Source: Amaranthus tricolor (Eukaryota; Streptophyta; Magnoliopsida; Caryophyllales; Amaranthaceae). Taken from it: 64,000 nt of DNA. The translations under genes and the position numbers were made by a program. How positions within the stretch are numbered: the stretch's first letter is position 1; each line of letters begins with the position of its first letter. The notes beneath the pieces were generated by a model. That model worked only from the letters and a program-made list of their open reading frames with translations, was not told the origin of the DNA and made no database searches. Where the stretch lies: positions 8,758,883-8,822,882 of the forward strand of contig NC_080049.1 of the NCBI RefSeq assembly GCF_026212465.1. Direction: 5' to 3'. Below are positions 46,895-59,141 of the stretch, piece after piece.

Positions 46895-47048
46895 AGTCGC
46901 ACAAAACGTGCGACTGGACCGCGGTTCAGTCGCACAATATGTGTGACTGAACCGCGGTCCAGTCGGACGTTTTGTGCGACTCCTCCGTGGTCCACTCGCA
47001 CATTTTGTGCGACTCCTCCGTGGTCCACTAGCACGTTTTTTGCGACCC
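46895..47048. repeat. Array of palindromes, exact 33-bp period (array 2)
   Basis: Units start at 46895, 46928, 46961, 46994 and 47027. Each is a 21-bp palindrome with arms AGTCGCAC / GTGCGACT around a five-base AT-rich centre, followed by a 12-bp spacer (GGACCGCGGTTC, GAACCGCGGTCC, then CCTCCGTGGTCC twice). It lies inside intron 1 of the transposase gene and is followed by T runs. Confidence 0.9.
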
Positions 47049-47209
47049 AATTTTTTTATTTTTTTATTTTTTTTATTATTTACATTATTATTGTGTAAAT
47101 TATATAAATAATTTTTTATTTATTTTATTATTATTTAATATACGTTGTAGTAAATTATTTTATTTTCTAATTTATTATTATTTTGTAATTTATTATTATT
47201 TCTTATTAT

Positions 47210-47475
<266 letters not shown>

Positions 47476-49812
47476 TCTTATTATCTAATATTAATTTATT
47501 TTATTATTATTACAATTATTTTATTTTATATTTTGTATATTAATTTTATATTAATTTAATATTAATTATTGAAGTAAATTATATTTTTTATTTAATATTA
47601 ATTTGTATTATTATTATTTTAATATTAATTATTAAAGTAAATTATAATTTTTATTTATTATTAAATGTTTTATTATTAATGTTTGTATGTATATTTTTTT
47701 AATAACCTAATGTATGGTTTATTTCATATTTTAAATTTGCAGGACTTTGAAAACTTAGGAAACAATGTAGATTACTTTGGTAGATTTGTTAGGAATAGGG
47801 AATTTGATTCCGTAGAAGAATTACATATTTGGTTTGGGCCGATGAGATAACAATAACAATTGGTTTTCAATTTACACGTGCTTGTTATAAACAAAAAGAA
47901 AGACGTTTTAGAGTTAGTTTGTATTTAAGATGTTACCGCTATGGTAATATTAGGGGTGATTTGCATAACCTAGATAATGCTGCCCGACCTGGCTCTAAAA
48001 GTAGAACATGTCGATGTAAATTTATGATTGTAGCAAGTAGTCGTAAACCAGGAGAAAGACCTTGGACGGTGAGGGTGTGTTATGGGGAAAAAGGTAGACA
48101 TAACCACCGATTTTTTGTGTACAGAGATGGTCATGTAAGGGCAAATAGGTTGAATGTAGATATTCGGCAGCACATACGATAACTTAGTGCAACCAGCATG
48201 CAACTTGCCTTTATCATGACTTCAATTAGAGAAAATTTTCTTGGTTTTTTACTAGTATGAATCAAATATACAATGTTAGACAATCAATTAGAAGAGAAAG
48301 ATGGAGGGTAGGACTCCCCTTCAACACTGTCTTTATATGGCCACAGAGCATAATTACGTGGTTTGGACAGACTTGGATAGTGAAGGGGATTTGAGCAGAC
48401 TATTAGTTGCAAATCCTACCTCAATCCAAATGATACGTACGTGGCCATATGTTGTGTTGATAGATACAACGTACAAAACAAACAAACAAACAAAAGTGGC
48501 CACTGTGTGAAGTAATCGGATTGACGCTAACCAATTGCAACTTCGTGGGTGTTACAGGGATTGTGAGATATTTTTGGCACAGCTCAGATTCCTAGCGTCA
48601 TTGTCACTGATCGAGATGAGGGTTTATCTGCAGGTATTCGTGATGTCTTTCCAGGTAAAAAGCTTTTGTTGATTAATTATTGTTGTTCTCTTTATTGAAT
48701 ATATTTTAGTTACGTTCAATGTTGTGTTTAATGTAGATGTGCGGCATTTTATTATGCATATGGCATATTGCCAACGACGTTGAGAACATGGTGGACAAGT
48801 TTTGTGGCGAGAAAAGAAATCAACAAGGCCAGGTATTCAGGAAAAGTGGATGGAACCCCTTGGTTGAAAATTCTACACTCGATGAATTTGAAGAGAGATG
48901 GCAATCGATTGTGACTACCTGGTCGGTTAGGAACAGAAAGGTCGTTCGATATTTGGCTGGAACATGGATTTCACTTAAAGAGAAATTTGTGCGTGCATGG
49001 ACGAATGACTGTTTACACATGGGTAACCAGACTACCAGCAGAGTTGAAAGCCAACACTCGTCTTTGAAGTATTATCTTGGTAGCGGTAATAGCTAATTTG
49101 ATACCCTGTTTAAAAAGAGCACACGCACAGATAACAAATCAGCAAGCTAGGATCCGACAAGCGCTACAGGAATCCATGAATTCTGTTTCAAGGTCATTGC
49201 GACATCATTTCTTTAGACCTTTATCTCGCCAATCACATCCCGCACATTCTCCCTCCTTGCTTGTTTGATTGGATTGATGTTATAGGTGATGATAACTGTA
49301 GTTTTAGAGCTATTGTCGTCATAGAGTTGGGAGGCGAGGAGGCATGGCCTCTTTAAAAACGTGCAATGTGCATGGAAATGCAAATAAATAGAGACCAATA
49401 CGTAAGTGTGTATCTATTGGAGGAGGCGTTAGACAATGCTATATTCAAACTTGGTTCACACAGCAATGGACCTGCTCTTTATATTCATTGGATGGAAGCA
49501 CCGATGGCAATGTACTCTGCAGCAACATTTCTAAACATTGGCATTGCTTATTATGGTTCTGCTGACGGTAATCCGATGTACAACTGTTTGGTTCTTCCGT
49601 TATGTTAGATGAATATAAATCATTTTGTTCAACTATTAATAAACGACGATTCATCTCCACTGCCGCCAGTCCAGTAATCATGGAGAGAAGTAGTTGACAA
49701 TTCTTCCAGACTTATAGAAACACATTTTAGTAGCAAGATTTTACTTTGGAATAGACTATACGAGCCACGACCATCACAACGTAATAACACCGCTGAAAAT
49801 GCTTTTAAATTT

Positions 49813-49962
49813 AGATAGTCCATAGTGTAACACATTTTGCACATCATTATTTAGTTTAACTACACATGTAGATGGGATTCAATTTGTAGATAGTCCATAG
49901 TGATACTATTGTGTACATCATTATTTAATTTAACTATACATGTAGATGAGATTCAATACGTA
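49813..49962. repeat. 75-bp tandem duplication after the transposase stop
   Basis: AGATAGTCCATAGTG begins both units (49813 and 49888); they also share ACATCATTATTTA(G/A)TTTAACTA. It is followed by several GCATTGATGTAAATTA repeats to 50085. Confidence 0.8.
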
Positions 49963-50187
49963 GATGGAATTCAATATGTATAGAATTGATGTAAATTAAT
50001 AAACGCATTGATGTAAATTAATTCAAATATAATGTAAAAAGCATTGATGTAAATAAATATTAGCATTGATGTAAATTAGTTTTCAATTACAAAAACCAAC
50101 AGTCTATGAAGGGTCATGCCCCTTAAAAACTTGCCATTCGGCAAATAAATCTCTAATATCAGAAATATATACATCTAAAGCATGTCT

Positions 50188-51402
50188 TTACCGAGGGGTC
50201 ATTTTCGCAACAGGAGGCAGTCTCACCAATGGAGCGACTCGACTCGGCCATTCATTTAGAAACTGTAAAAATAAAAATGAAAAAGGGTGTGAATAAGATA
50301 TTAAACAACATCTAAATAACACAAACACATAATAGAAAACAAATAAGTTAAAAAACTAACGTATTCAGCTCTGCTTTCAGCTGGACCAAAACCGACACTC
50401 GGTCCTTCGCCGGGGAGGACGTATGGGTGGGATGACACTCTGAACCAGTCAACGTAACTAGGATCAGCCTCTGATGGAACAGATACCCGATGAAGTGCCT
50501 GATCACCAAGGCGGCCACAATAGGGGAACCTACTCCATGCCCCCGTGTAAATAGACGGAGAAGCAAAGGTCACGGAATAGTAACTGTGTGCCGTTCGTAT
50601 AGCCTGGGTTGGTCTGATAGGAGGGGGGAGAATAGCCTCTACAAAACCAACTTGTCGCACTATCCTCTCCGGCAAATACACCTTGACGATATCGAAGCAA
50701 GTGATACCCCTGATGTAGGTGGTGCATGGGTGCTCATTTAGCAATGCCCTTAGAGAAGTCATGTACGGAGTCCATTCCACCTGCATACAAGCAAAATTAA
50801 CATATACAAATAATCTAAAACTAAAATAACATGAATAACAAAGTGTGATGTGATTTACAATACCTGAGTTTCCGTCATGGAGTCCAATATACTCCTGCAG
50901 TCCCTCAGCCTGTTGATCTCACAACCTAGCTTGGGCGTGGACTACATCTCCGCCCTAGTCTTATTAGGCACATCTGCTTGACGAGGATGAGGGCGAAAGG
51001 CCAAAAAGTACACGTAAATCCATGTCTGAAGCAATGTCAGGCAACAAGTAGTGGTCTTGCAACCAACCCTAGACGCCATTCTCAGTTGCCGATACATGTA
51101 GGCCAGCGTCACTGCACCCCAGGCGATCTCATCCTGATCGATGTTGACAATTAGTATCGGGTGAGATCGCATGCCGGTTCTAGTCTTATCTGCCAGCAGT
51201 GTAGAGCCGAAAATAGCCATGTAATAGGCTGTCGACTGGGTCTCCACAGCCTGGGATCGATGGCACAATTGCATAACTTCAGCAACGTTGATGCCACCGC
51301 TTGTGAATTTGCCTTTCCATCGTAGCTCGAACATGGGCTCCCTAAACAGACCAGCAATAGCGCTCTTCCACTCCCCCTCAGCAGGTTCAGCCGGAAGGTC
51401 CT
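50188..51402 (-). pseudogene. Plant mobile domain (PMD) protein, truncated and interrupted
   Basis: Three minus-strand exons: about 51402-50865, 50780-50362 and 50260-50188. Readable: MFELRWKGKF, AYYMAIFGSTLLADKTRT, IAWGAVTLAYMYRQLRMASR, CLTLLQTWIYVYF (the typical PMD pattern of a short Leu/Trp-rich helical domain), then VEWTPYMTSLRALL, DIVKVYLPERIVRQVGF and a short C-terminal exon ending FLNEWPSRVAPLV...TPR. An in-frame TAG after ...KTRAEM (about 50943) breaks exon 1, and the 5' part beyond the acceptor at 51402 is missing. PMD proteins occur in plant transposons and as domesticated host genes such as MAIL1/MAIN. Convergent with the MULE transposase, so it is most likely the second gene of that element. 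Confidence 0.8.
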
Positions 51403-51952
51403 AGTAAATAACGGTTATTTGTGGGATTAACAAATTACCTTTTGGTGGTAGAATTTGATAAGGTGAGAATTTTGTTATTTTAATTTATTTTTTTGGTTTT
51501 GTTTATTTTATTATTACTTTTTTTTTTTGTTTCTTTGGTAATTTACAAATTACGATTATTGATTAAGAATTTTTATTTTTATATTTGCTAATAACTTCGT
51601 TTAGAGTATCAAAAAATCATTAAAGAGGAGTATTTTGCTTTGTTCTATTTACATGTAAACAGGCACAATTATTATTAGATAAAAGTTGTAAACAAAAATA
51701 AATGTGAAAACAAGATAGAATATAGAAAAAAAGTTCTATCCCAATACATACCCTAAAAATCTATGTCACCGCACTATACAAAATATGTTACGAATTAGGA
51801 AGAATATAAAGGCAAAGAATTGTAGAAACTTAATAAGGTATTGCAATACTTATACTCTTCGCATGCATTGACAATACAAGAGGTATGTATCTTATAGTGC
51901 AAGATATATCATTCAATAGTATTACACAATAGTATTCCTAGACTATTTACTA
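51403..51952. other. AT-rich DNA without a recognisable gene
   Basis: Follows the truncation point of the PMD gene. No right TIR of the MULE family seen. Confidence 0.5.
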
Positions 51953-52250
51953 GAGTTGTTAATAGGCGGGCTTAAACGGGTAGTGGATTGGATAATGCCT
52001 TGAATACCTACCCTCAGGCTCAAATATTTAAAAGTCCACCCGCCCCGTATTTGCGGACATATTATTTTGTCGCTGCTCGCCCATTTTCTCAACAGGCCGG
52101 ATCCGTGGATAAGCGAACATTTATTATATAAAAATGTAAAATATAATACAAATTATCAAGTTAAGTCTTATATCATAATAACAATTAAAATAATACAATA
52201 AATTGTCCAAAATACTCCAAATACAGAAATTTTAGTGTTGACTGCTTTGA
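51953..52250. mobile_element. hAT-like element, left end only
   Basis: Starts TAGAGTTGTTAATAGGCGGG, the same type of end as 43423 (TAGAGTTGTTCATGGGCG), followed by CGGGTAG- and GCCCGCC-type motifs. No matching right end found. Confidence 0.55.
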
Positions 52251-52426
52251 GTTTGATACGAGTCACTATAGTGGATAGTTAAACACTAAGAGTCTAAAAC
52301 CCTAGGTTTGGCTAAAGCCTAAGGGGATTATTAGGCTGGTCGCAAGGTAATGTAGACAGTAGATTAAAATACTAATATATTAAACTAAGTTGGGTAAAAT
52401 AGAGCTAATAAAAAGGTAAAATTATA

Positions 52427-53335
52427 CTAGTGGAAAAAAATTTTATTTGTTGCATGACATATGCTGCGATTTTTCAATTACGCAGCATAAAATAGGATGA
52501 AAAAACGAGGGAAAAAATTAAATTATATACTGCGGTTCCCCAAAAACCGCAGCAGACAGTGTAAATTTTAAAAAAAATTGAAAATTACACTATATGCTGC
52601 GATTTTCGATGAACCACAACATATAATGTTAAATATTTTTTTAAAAAAAAAATGCGCCTTTCATATACAGCTTCTTCTTGTTCAATAAGCTATAAACTGT
52701 TTTATTCATCAAAAGCCATCCTAAAACCCACGAAACTGCTATTGTTCATCCCACGAAACTACTACTTCTTCTTCTTGTTCATACTTCTTGTTCAATCCAC
52801 ACGAAACTGTTGATTTATTCATCTTCTTCGTTCTTCGTTTTTCTTATTTATCCCATACTGTTGTTCATCCCTCGAAAATTCTCCCATTGTTGTCTTCTTC
52901 AAGTTCTCAAATCCACGAAAATCAAGTTTTTGTTCTTGTTCAACCCACGAAATTAGGGCTTGTTCTTCTTCAAGGTATAATTTTTTAAAGCTTATTTTAA
53001 GTTGTTCAAGCTTCATTGTGTTTTAGGACTTAGTTTTTTTTATACTAATTTTGATTTTCTTTGATATTTTTATGTGTTTATATATTTGATGTTATAATTA
53101 GTTTGTTGATTATTTAAGTTCTTCAAGTTCTTAATTTAAATTCTTTAAGTTGTTTAATTTTTAAGTTTCACATTTTTTTCAAGTTGATGTTATAATTAGT
53201 TTTTTAATAATTTTGATATATGTGTATTTTGTTTACTTAATATGTATGTTAGTTTTTAAATTAATTATGTATGTAGTTTACTTATGTATGTATGTAGTTT
53301 AATTTTACTTGTTCCCCAAAAATTTTACTTCGTAA
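52427..53335 (+). mobile_element. CACTA transposon left end with subterminal palindromes
   Basis: Begins ACTAGTGGAAAAAAATTTTA (the usual CACTA start with C replaced by T). Subterminal phrases built on TATGCTGCG(A/G)TTTT and its complement AACGCAGCATA occur at 52469-52493, 52526-52557 and 52593-52630. A leader-like stretch with repeated CACGAAACT follows. The element stops at about 53335, where another repeat begins; no tnp gene is present. Confidence 0.65.
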
Positions 53336-54206
53336 TGGAATTACCACAAGTGCACGGATCGTTGCACTAACCGGGTAGTGTTCACGGGGAAACAAGGTTA
53401 TGCGTATTTATGCTTGCATATTAGTCGGATAGAAAAAGGGGGGTTGTTGAATGCACTAATCAAAAAGATATGTAGAAGTAAATAAGAGGTTAACAATCAA
53501 TGACAAAAGGGGTAGGGTTAACTCACTCATGATGACTTTTCGATGGCGATACTCTAACTTCTTAAGGGTCATAAAAGAGTAGCAAATCGTACTAAGAAGA
53601 GCAATCTGATCCTTGATCGGGCTTGGGATTGCCTCCAAGCTCTTCACCATCTTCACTCTCGTAAGTGAAGATGAAGATCTCGGGCTATAACTTATCCGCT
53701 ACTTGCTCATCCTTCCCTACTCTTGTTGGTGAAGGATAAAGTCCTTAGATGAGAGGGTGGATGGAAGGTTCAATCCTCATTGATCCCTCACATTCGATTC
53801 TATCCATTGAGCAAGGATTAGACTACCTAAAATCCAACTCTCGTTGGTATATAAGAACCAACGATGACAATCCTTGACCAATGGGTAAAATAACTCCTTA
53901 TCTAAGCATTAATCGACCCAAAATCAACTAGATTTTTATCATTATCAAGCCATCATAAGGGTTGAGTTAACCCCAACCCTAGAAAACTACTCACTACTCA
54001 TTCTATTGCTTAAAGACATCATGATAGATAATATGACAAGATATTGAATGACCAACAAACATAAGAATCCAAATATTAAAGGTAATGAGCAACAATGGTG
54101 AAAACTACAAACAAGCATAAAAGCAAAAGTAAACTATCAATAATAACTAAGAAGTATTAGAAGGTACCTACAAAAGATGGGAGCAAATGGAGAACAAAGA
54201 TTAAAA

Positions 54207-54237
<31 letters not shown>

Positions 54238-54840
54238 CCAAGAAAAATATTGAAGCTTAAAACCTTCAACAATGGAGGTTGATGAAGAAGAGAAGCCCCA
54301 ACTAGCAATAATCCAATAGATTGAACAACTAAAAAGCTAAAATAAACTTTAATTGAAGTATTTTGGTGATTTTCAATGTTGATTGTAGAAAATAAAACCT
54401 AGGGTTTTAAGAACAAAGATGAAGAAAGAACTAAAAAGCATACAATGATTCTTGCAAAATAAGTTAGTACAAGTAGTAAAGGTAATGTAAAAGGTGTGTT
54501 CTCATATTACAAAATATCTCCCTTATATAGTGATGCTCAATAGTGATGTAACCTAGGTCTTCCAAAACAGAGGAATAGTCCTTCAAAATGACGTAAAGAG
54601 GGCCGACAAAAGAGCAGCCAAGCCAAAAGCCCATTCTGCGAAGAGAGAACCATCGGTCATTCTGGGGGGAACGATTGGTCGTTCCACTTTTGGTCTCCTG
54701 ATGCTGCTGTATGGTAGGGAACGAGAGGTCGTTCTCAGGGGAACGACCATGGTCATTCAACTTTCTGATCTAAATTCTTCAATCATGCTCTTCAAGGTTG
54801 GGGAACGAGTGGTCGTTCCCATGCTGAAATCTTGTTTCTT
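53336..54840 (-). repeat. LTR-like repeat, minus orientation (identity uncertain)
   Basis: On the minus strand: a region with five palindromes of the type GAACGACC...GGTCGTTC (54640-54825), then a TATA-like CTATATAAGGG (54520), a long non-coding leader, and an end GTGCACTTGTGGTAATTCCA at 53336. Contains a (TAA)n tract at 54205. The layout suggests a long LTR, but no second copy, PBS or target duplication was identified. Confidence 0.4.
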
Positions 54841-55479
54841 CCTTATCTTGGCTTAGATTCTATCTTTTTATGCTCGGCTCGATCTCATTTCTCCCTTGAG
54901 ACCTTCGAGGTTACGAAACCACCATCCCTAGCATGCTTTTCGCTCGAAAATATGTGCAAAACCTACAAAGACATGACAAACACATGTACCCTCGAAGAGG
55001 GTGTAAATCTAATAAAAAGACATATATATGAATGAAAAACGAGTGCAAACAAGCCATAATAAGCTACAGGGGCAAATTAAGGGTTTATCAAGGCTTAAAA
55101 AGGAAAAAAAACACCATCCTAAACACAAAAAGGGAGGCACCAAACAGAACAAACCCACCAATAATGATGGCCGAACAAACCAAGCAAAGACAAAATAAGA
55201 CCAAGCTATACAACGAGGCCTAACTATCCAATATCCAAAAGTCTAAAGGCAACAAGAGGACAAACAATACCAAAGGTTAGCCACAAAAAAAAATCCTATC
55301 AAGAGCCAAAGCAACCTGGAGGAACCAAGCCTAGAAAGGCACCTCGAATCAACCTCACACAAAACTTCATCGAAATCTCCAAGATCACAAAAGGAGAAGC
55401 CAAGGAGAGCTAAGCTAATCAACCCACTAATGCTCCAGATGCTTCACAACTACTAGCAGCTTCACTCCATACCTCTTTA

Positions 55480-57214
55480 CCTTAGGATTTCCTTTTGCTA
55501 ATCACTTGGACCCATTCTCTCTCCTCTTCATTGGAGGTATCACCCAGAGATATTCGACAAACCACGCAAGTATTCACTGTTTTCGCAACAGTACTCTGCT
55601 TAGGAATAGAGGATAAAGAGTAGTGCCCTTCTTTACAGCCTTCGCAACGTGTCTATTTTTGGGGACCTAACTACTTTCACTACACCTATATCTTAGGACC
55701 TGACATATTTGACAAAAATAAGGCACTCACTCAATAAAGAATGCCTGGTCATTAACATGACCCTCCTTATCTTCCATCAGATTAGCCTTAGACAAGGGCT
55801 TAGAGATATCCACCTCAATCAAGACCCGAGCATCACTCACCCTGCATTGATTAGTAGCACATTCATCTGCAACAATAGGCACCCCAAGTAGGCTTCCTAT
55901 TCTAACGGCCCGTTTGGTTGATGGTAATGAAGTAATGTGAATGAAATGTTGTAATGGTAATAGTAATGAAGGAATGGATATGAGAATTGGTAATGAAGAT
56001 TCTTTTGTTTGGTGTGCATGACTAAAAAATGGTAATGGAAGATAATATTCCATTGATTGCATTTGGTTGTTAGTAATAAAAAATGGTAATGACTCTTAGT
56101 TTCATTATTGTATATTTGTATCTAAAAGCATTATTGTATCTAAATTATTCTATCTAATGATTTTTTTTTAATAATAATATTTTTTTAGATAATTATATAC
56201 ATTACCTTTTTTTTTCTTCATTATTTTTTTTCTTCAGCTCGAAACAACATTACCTTATTTTATTACCACAGTAATACTTCATTACCATTACCGCCTAATA
56301 CCAGGTTGTTTGATGGTAATAAAAATGGCCCTTTTTGGTAATTTCATTACCTTATTTTATTACCATCCATTACCATTGAAGGCATCCAAACAACCAAATT
56401 TTTCATTACTTAATTTTATTACCATTACCGCCCTCTAATACCATGTACCAAACGGGCCGTTAAGGATTTAGCACCCCAAAATTTGGTAGGAAGGTTCAAG
56501 AGCCTAACCCACACGGGCATGACAAGAAGGATATCTCTCTTAAAATCAAAGTGTTCATCCCATATCCTAATCAACACAAGTCTCTTTCCAATCATAAAAT
56601 ACCCCCTTAATAATCGTATTAAAATCAGCTTCAGAAATACACCTAACCAAAAGTATCCATCCTCATGAAGTATGGCCGAAAGGTTATCAAGTAGTGGCCA
56701 TTTAGCCTTGAAAAACGAAGTGAAAACTGTCAAACTCCGTTTATACCTAACAACAAACATAGCACAGGAAAATTGCCATTTTAATTTCAATTTCAAATTA
56801 GTAACTACAACCTTATCCACAACCACACGAGCAATACCTGAGCCGACACTCTCGTCATGCCATCATTTTCCGGCAGCCTAGCAGCCTCGGACGAGCCACC
56901 CATACGAGGCACAACAGTAGCCGCACTTCCTGAGCCATCACTCTGTTTTTGTGCAACCCTAATGATATCAAGGCGTGCCTCCAACTGAGTCAGATGCCCC
57001 TCACAGTCAGCCTTCTTGCTCAACGATTTCGGGAGGGTTGAGAGTCTTTCGTCTCCGCTTGGACCTCCATAAGACCACCAGTAATGGTAGTGGCACTTTC
57101 GACAATGGGGTTTGGTCTAGCTGCCCGACTATTCAAGCTACGGGAGGGAGGGTTATCATCCCCTTTCTTGCTCATGACGGGTGACTTAAAGGGGTTCTTC
57201 CTTGGCCTTCCCAT
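55480..57214 (-). pseudogene. LINE ORF1 with DUF4283 domain, frameshifted and MITE-split
   Basis: Starts MGRPRKNPFKSPVMSKKGDD (57214), shifts frame near 57020, and continues with a coiled-coil-like KKADCEGHLTQLEARLDI segment. The DUF4283 part follows: FKAKWPLLDNLSAILHEDGY, VMPVWVRLLNLPTKFWGAKS, then the MITE (55906-56460), then RIGSLLGVPIVADECATNQ and ARVLIEVDISKPL. A Cys-rich tail is readable but broken. In L1-type plant LINEs this is the RNA-binding ORF1 protein. Confidence 0.75.
55906..56460. mobile_element. MITE with GGCCCGTTTGGT ends, PIF/Harbinger-like
   Basis: Ends CGGCCCGTTTGGTTGATGGT and ACCATGTACCAAACGGGCCG, flanked by TAA at both sides (55903-55905 and 56461-56463). The interior is made of repeated AATGGTAATG and TACCATTACC. 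Removing it with one TAA restores the LINE ORF1 frame at FWGAKS. Confidence 0.8.
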
Positions 57215-57403
57215 GGAAGCTTCCGGAAAAACGCAGCCGAAAAATGTACAACTCGCTCAACAAGCAGCCGGAGTACAGAGACCCGCACTCCTTATCTCTC
57301 TGACTGCAAGCACACATCAACTTAACATCCCACTAAGACCTAAATACAGCCATTCGGATTAGGTGGCAGACCTAGCCGTAGGCAAAGGGGGCCTCAACAA
57401 ACC

Positions 57404-58482
57404 CTAGCCGCCGTCACTGTCTCCTTCTTCCTCTCTGTTCTCAGTTCCTTCAAAAGTCTCCAAGACTCCTTCATCATTAACAAAGTATGTACCATCAGGA
57501 TCTTCCTCAGATGTTGAAGGCCAAACTAATTCCTCCTTCCCATTTCTGCTAACCATCATAGCCCTGGGTTTTCCTACTTCTCTAATCTCTGCCCACTCTT
57601 GCACAGTGAAGGCTCTAGCATTAGGACACTCGTTCTTAAGGTGACCATACCCATGACATTTAAAGCAAACAACCCCCTTCAAGTCCCTGGGATTTTTCTC
57701 CTTAGTGGTATTAGTCATTGGTGGAATCCTATCTGGTGCATTGGTCTGAGTCATAGTGGGTGTTGGTGCCGCAACATTCCTTGGGTTATAGTTCCTGATT
57801 GGTCTACTGTAGGTGCTGCCTATGCTTGGTTTCTTCTTGGAGTGTTTCTCTAGGGTAAGAGCATTACTACAAGCTAGACTAAAGGTAAGGTTTGGGGTCA
57901 ACTCTAGCTTTCTCCTCAAGTCTTCCCTTAAGCCACCTATAAACTTCCCAATCTTCATCTCCTCAGTCTCATTAGTGTCACAAACAACAGATAACCGTTC
58001 CCACTCTTAGATATACTCAGACACAGTTCTATTTTCTTGTCTTAATGTTCCCCATTGTATGCATAGCTGCTGTCTATAATTGCGTGGGACATTCTTCCTC
58101 CTTAAGTGTTTCCTCAGTTTTTCCCATGTACTAATTCTCTCCCTATCCTCCCTTCTTCTTTGCTTCTGCACTCCTTCTAACCATGTAGCAGCAAGCTTGG
58201 TCAGTTTAAGATCTTAGCTAGCTTAAACTGTTGTTCAGGTGTGGTTTCCTTAAAATCAAAATATCTTTCCATGTTGGCTTCCCAATCTAGGTACACCTCT
58301 GGATCTGGAGAATGTCCATCAAAATTAGGTAAGTCAATCTTCAAGGTTTTATACTCATTGTTCCTATGGTTTTGTGGGTGCTGTTGAGGCCTGTCCCCTT
58401 GATTCCCCATGTTATTGGCTACTGTAAAGGCTAATTGCTGGAGTAAGTCGGTAAGGGTTGCTATTTTCTCATCCACATCCAT
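57404..58482 (-). pseudogene. Ty3/gypsy (chromovirus-like) gag, decayed
   Basis: Start MDVDEKIATLTDLLQQ (58482); gag core with LPNFDGHSPDPEVYLDW and FKETTPEQQFKLAKI; a +2 insertion shifts frame near 58213; the second part has KQRRREDRERISTWEKLRKH and a TAA in place of Gln before EWERLS (about 58010); the third part has FIGGLREDLRRKLEL and the CCHC knuckle CFKCHGYGHLKNEC (about 57650). The frame ends at the LINE insertion point. Gag packages the RNA of the retroelement; this copy is inactive. Confidence 0.8.
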
Positions 58483-59125
58483 GTTTCCCAAGTTATTCAC
58501 AAACAAGACAATGGTAAGGCAACTAACAACCAGAACCTGCAAGAAGATTTCCACAACAAATTTTCCAGAGACCAAAACAAAAGCACAATTCAGATAATCA
58601 CCAGCCACAATCTTGTAAGAAATTTTCCCAATCAACAAATTTTCAGAAACAACACTGAATGTACAGATACACAACCCTAATTTTACAGAATGATATTCAA
58701 GAATCAGATTGTATATACCAAAATTTTCAAAAGAAAAGTAATGTTCAGAAATTTGCGAGCAAAAGCTGGTTAAATTCTTATCGGTATCCACAATTAAACA
58801 ATCAAGAATTGAATTATATGAATCAATTTATGCAAAAACTTCAAAAATTCGATTATCAGACAACAATTTTTCATGCATGCAATGATAATCAAATCAGATT
58901 TTAGAAATCTTTCCCTCAATCAAAAGCGTGTGATGATTAAATCGAATTCTACAGTGTTTAACACAGAATTTAATATCAAGGAAGAATTAAATTTATACCT
59001 GTGATTACCAATTGAAACAAAATGCGAACAATACCTGATTTTCCGATTTCCTTTCTCAGAAAACGCGAAATTACCAATTACCTGGTTTCCTTTGCAACCT
59101 ATCTTCGTGTCCCTATTCAGAACAC

Positions 59126-59139
59126 GGCTCTGATACCAA
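59126..59139 (-). other. Primer binding site, tRNA-iMet type
   Basis: TTGGTATCAGAGCC on the minus strand, 2 nt after the LTR end (...TTGTTCCA). Confidence 0.9.
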
Positions 59140-59141
59140 GT

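Larger units (their letters stand above)
54880..57407 (-). mobile_element. L1-type LINE, ORF2 missing, inserted in the gypsy element
   Basis: Minus-strand order: leader (57407-57216, starting GGCGGCTAGGGTTTG), ORF1 (57205 to about 55480), then a short 3' region (about 55240-54880) with the phrase TGATAAACCCTTAATTTGCC. The ORF2 endonuclease/reverse transcriptase is absent. The 5' end abuts the gag ORF of the gypsy element. A MITE splits ORF1. The 3' limit is approximate. Confidence 0.65.

Noticed and set aside
46895..47048. CRISPR-like array (33-bp regular spacing)
   Set aside because: Repeats and spacers are both palindromic and similar to each other, there are no unique spacers, and the context is a plant transposon intron.
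50490..50741. Plus-strand ORF of 83 codons
   Set aside because: Antisense shadow of the plant-mobile-domain exon.
57084..57853. Plus-strand ORFs of 84-92 codons
   Set aside because: Antisense to LINE ORF1 and gag.
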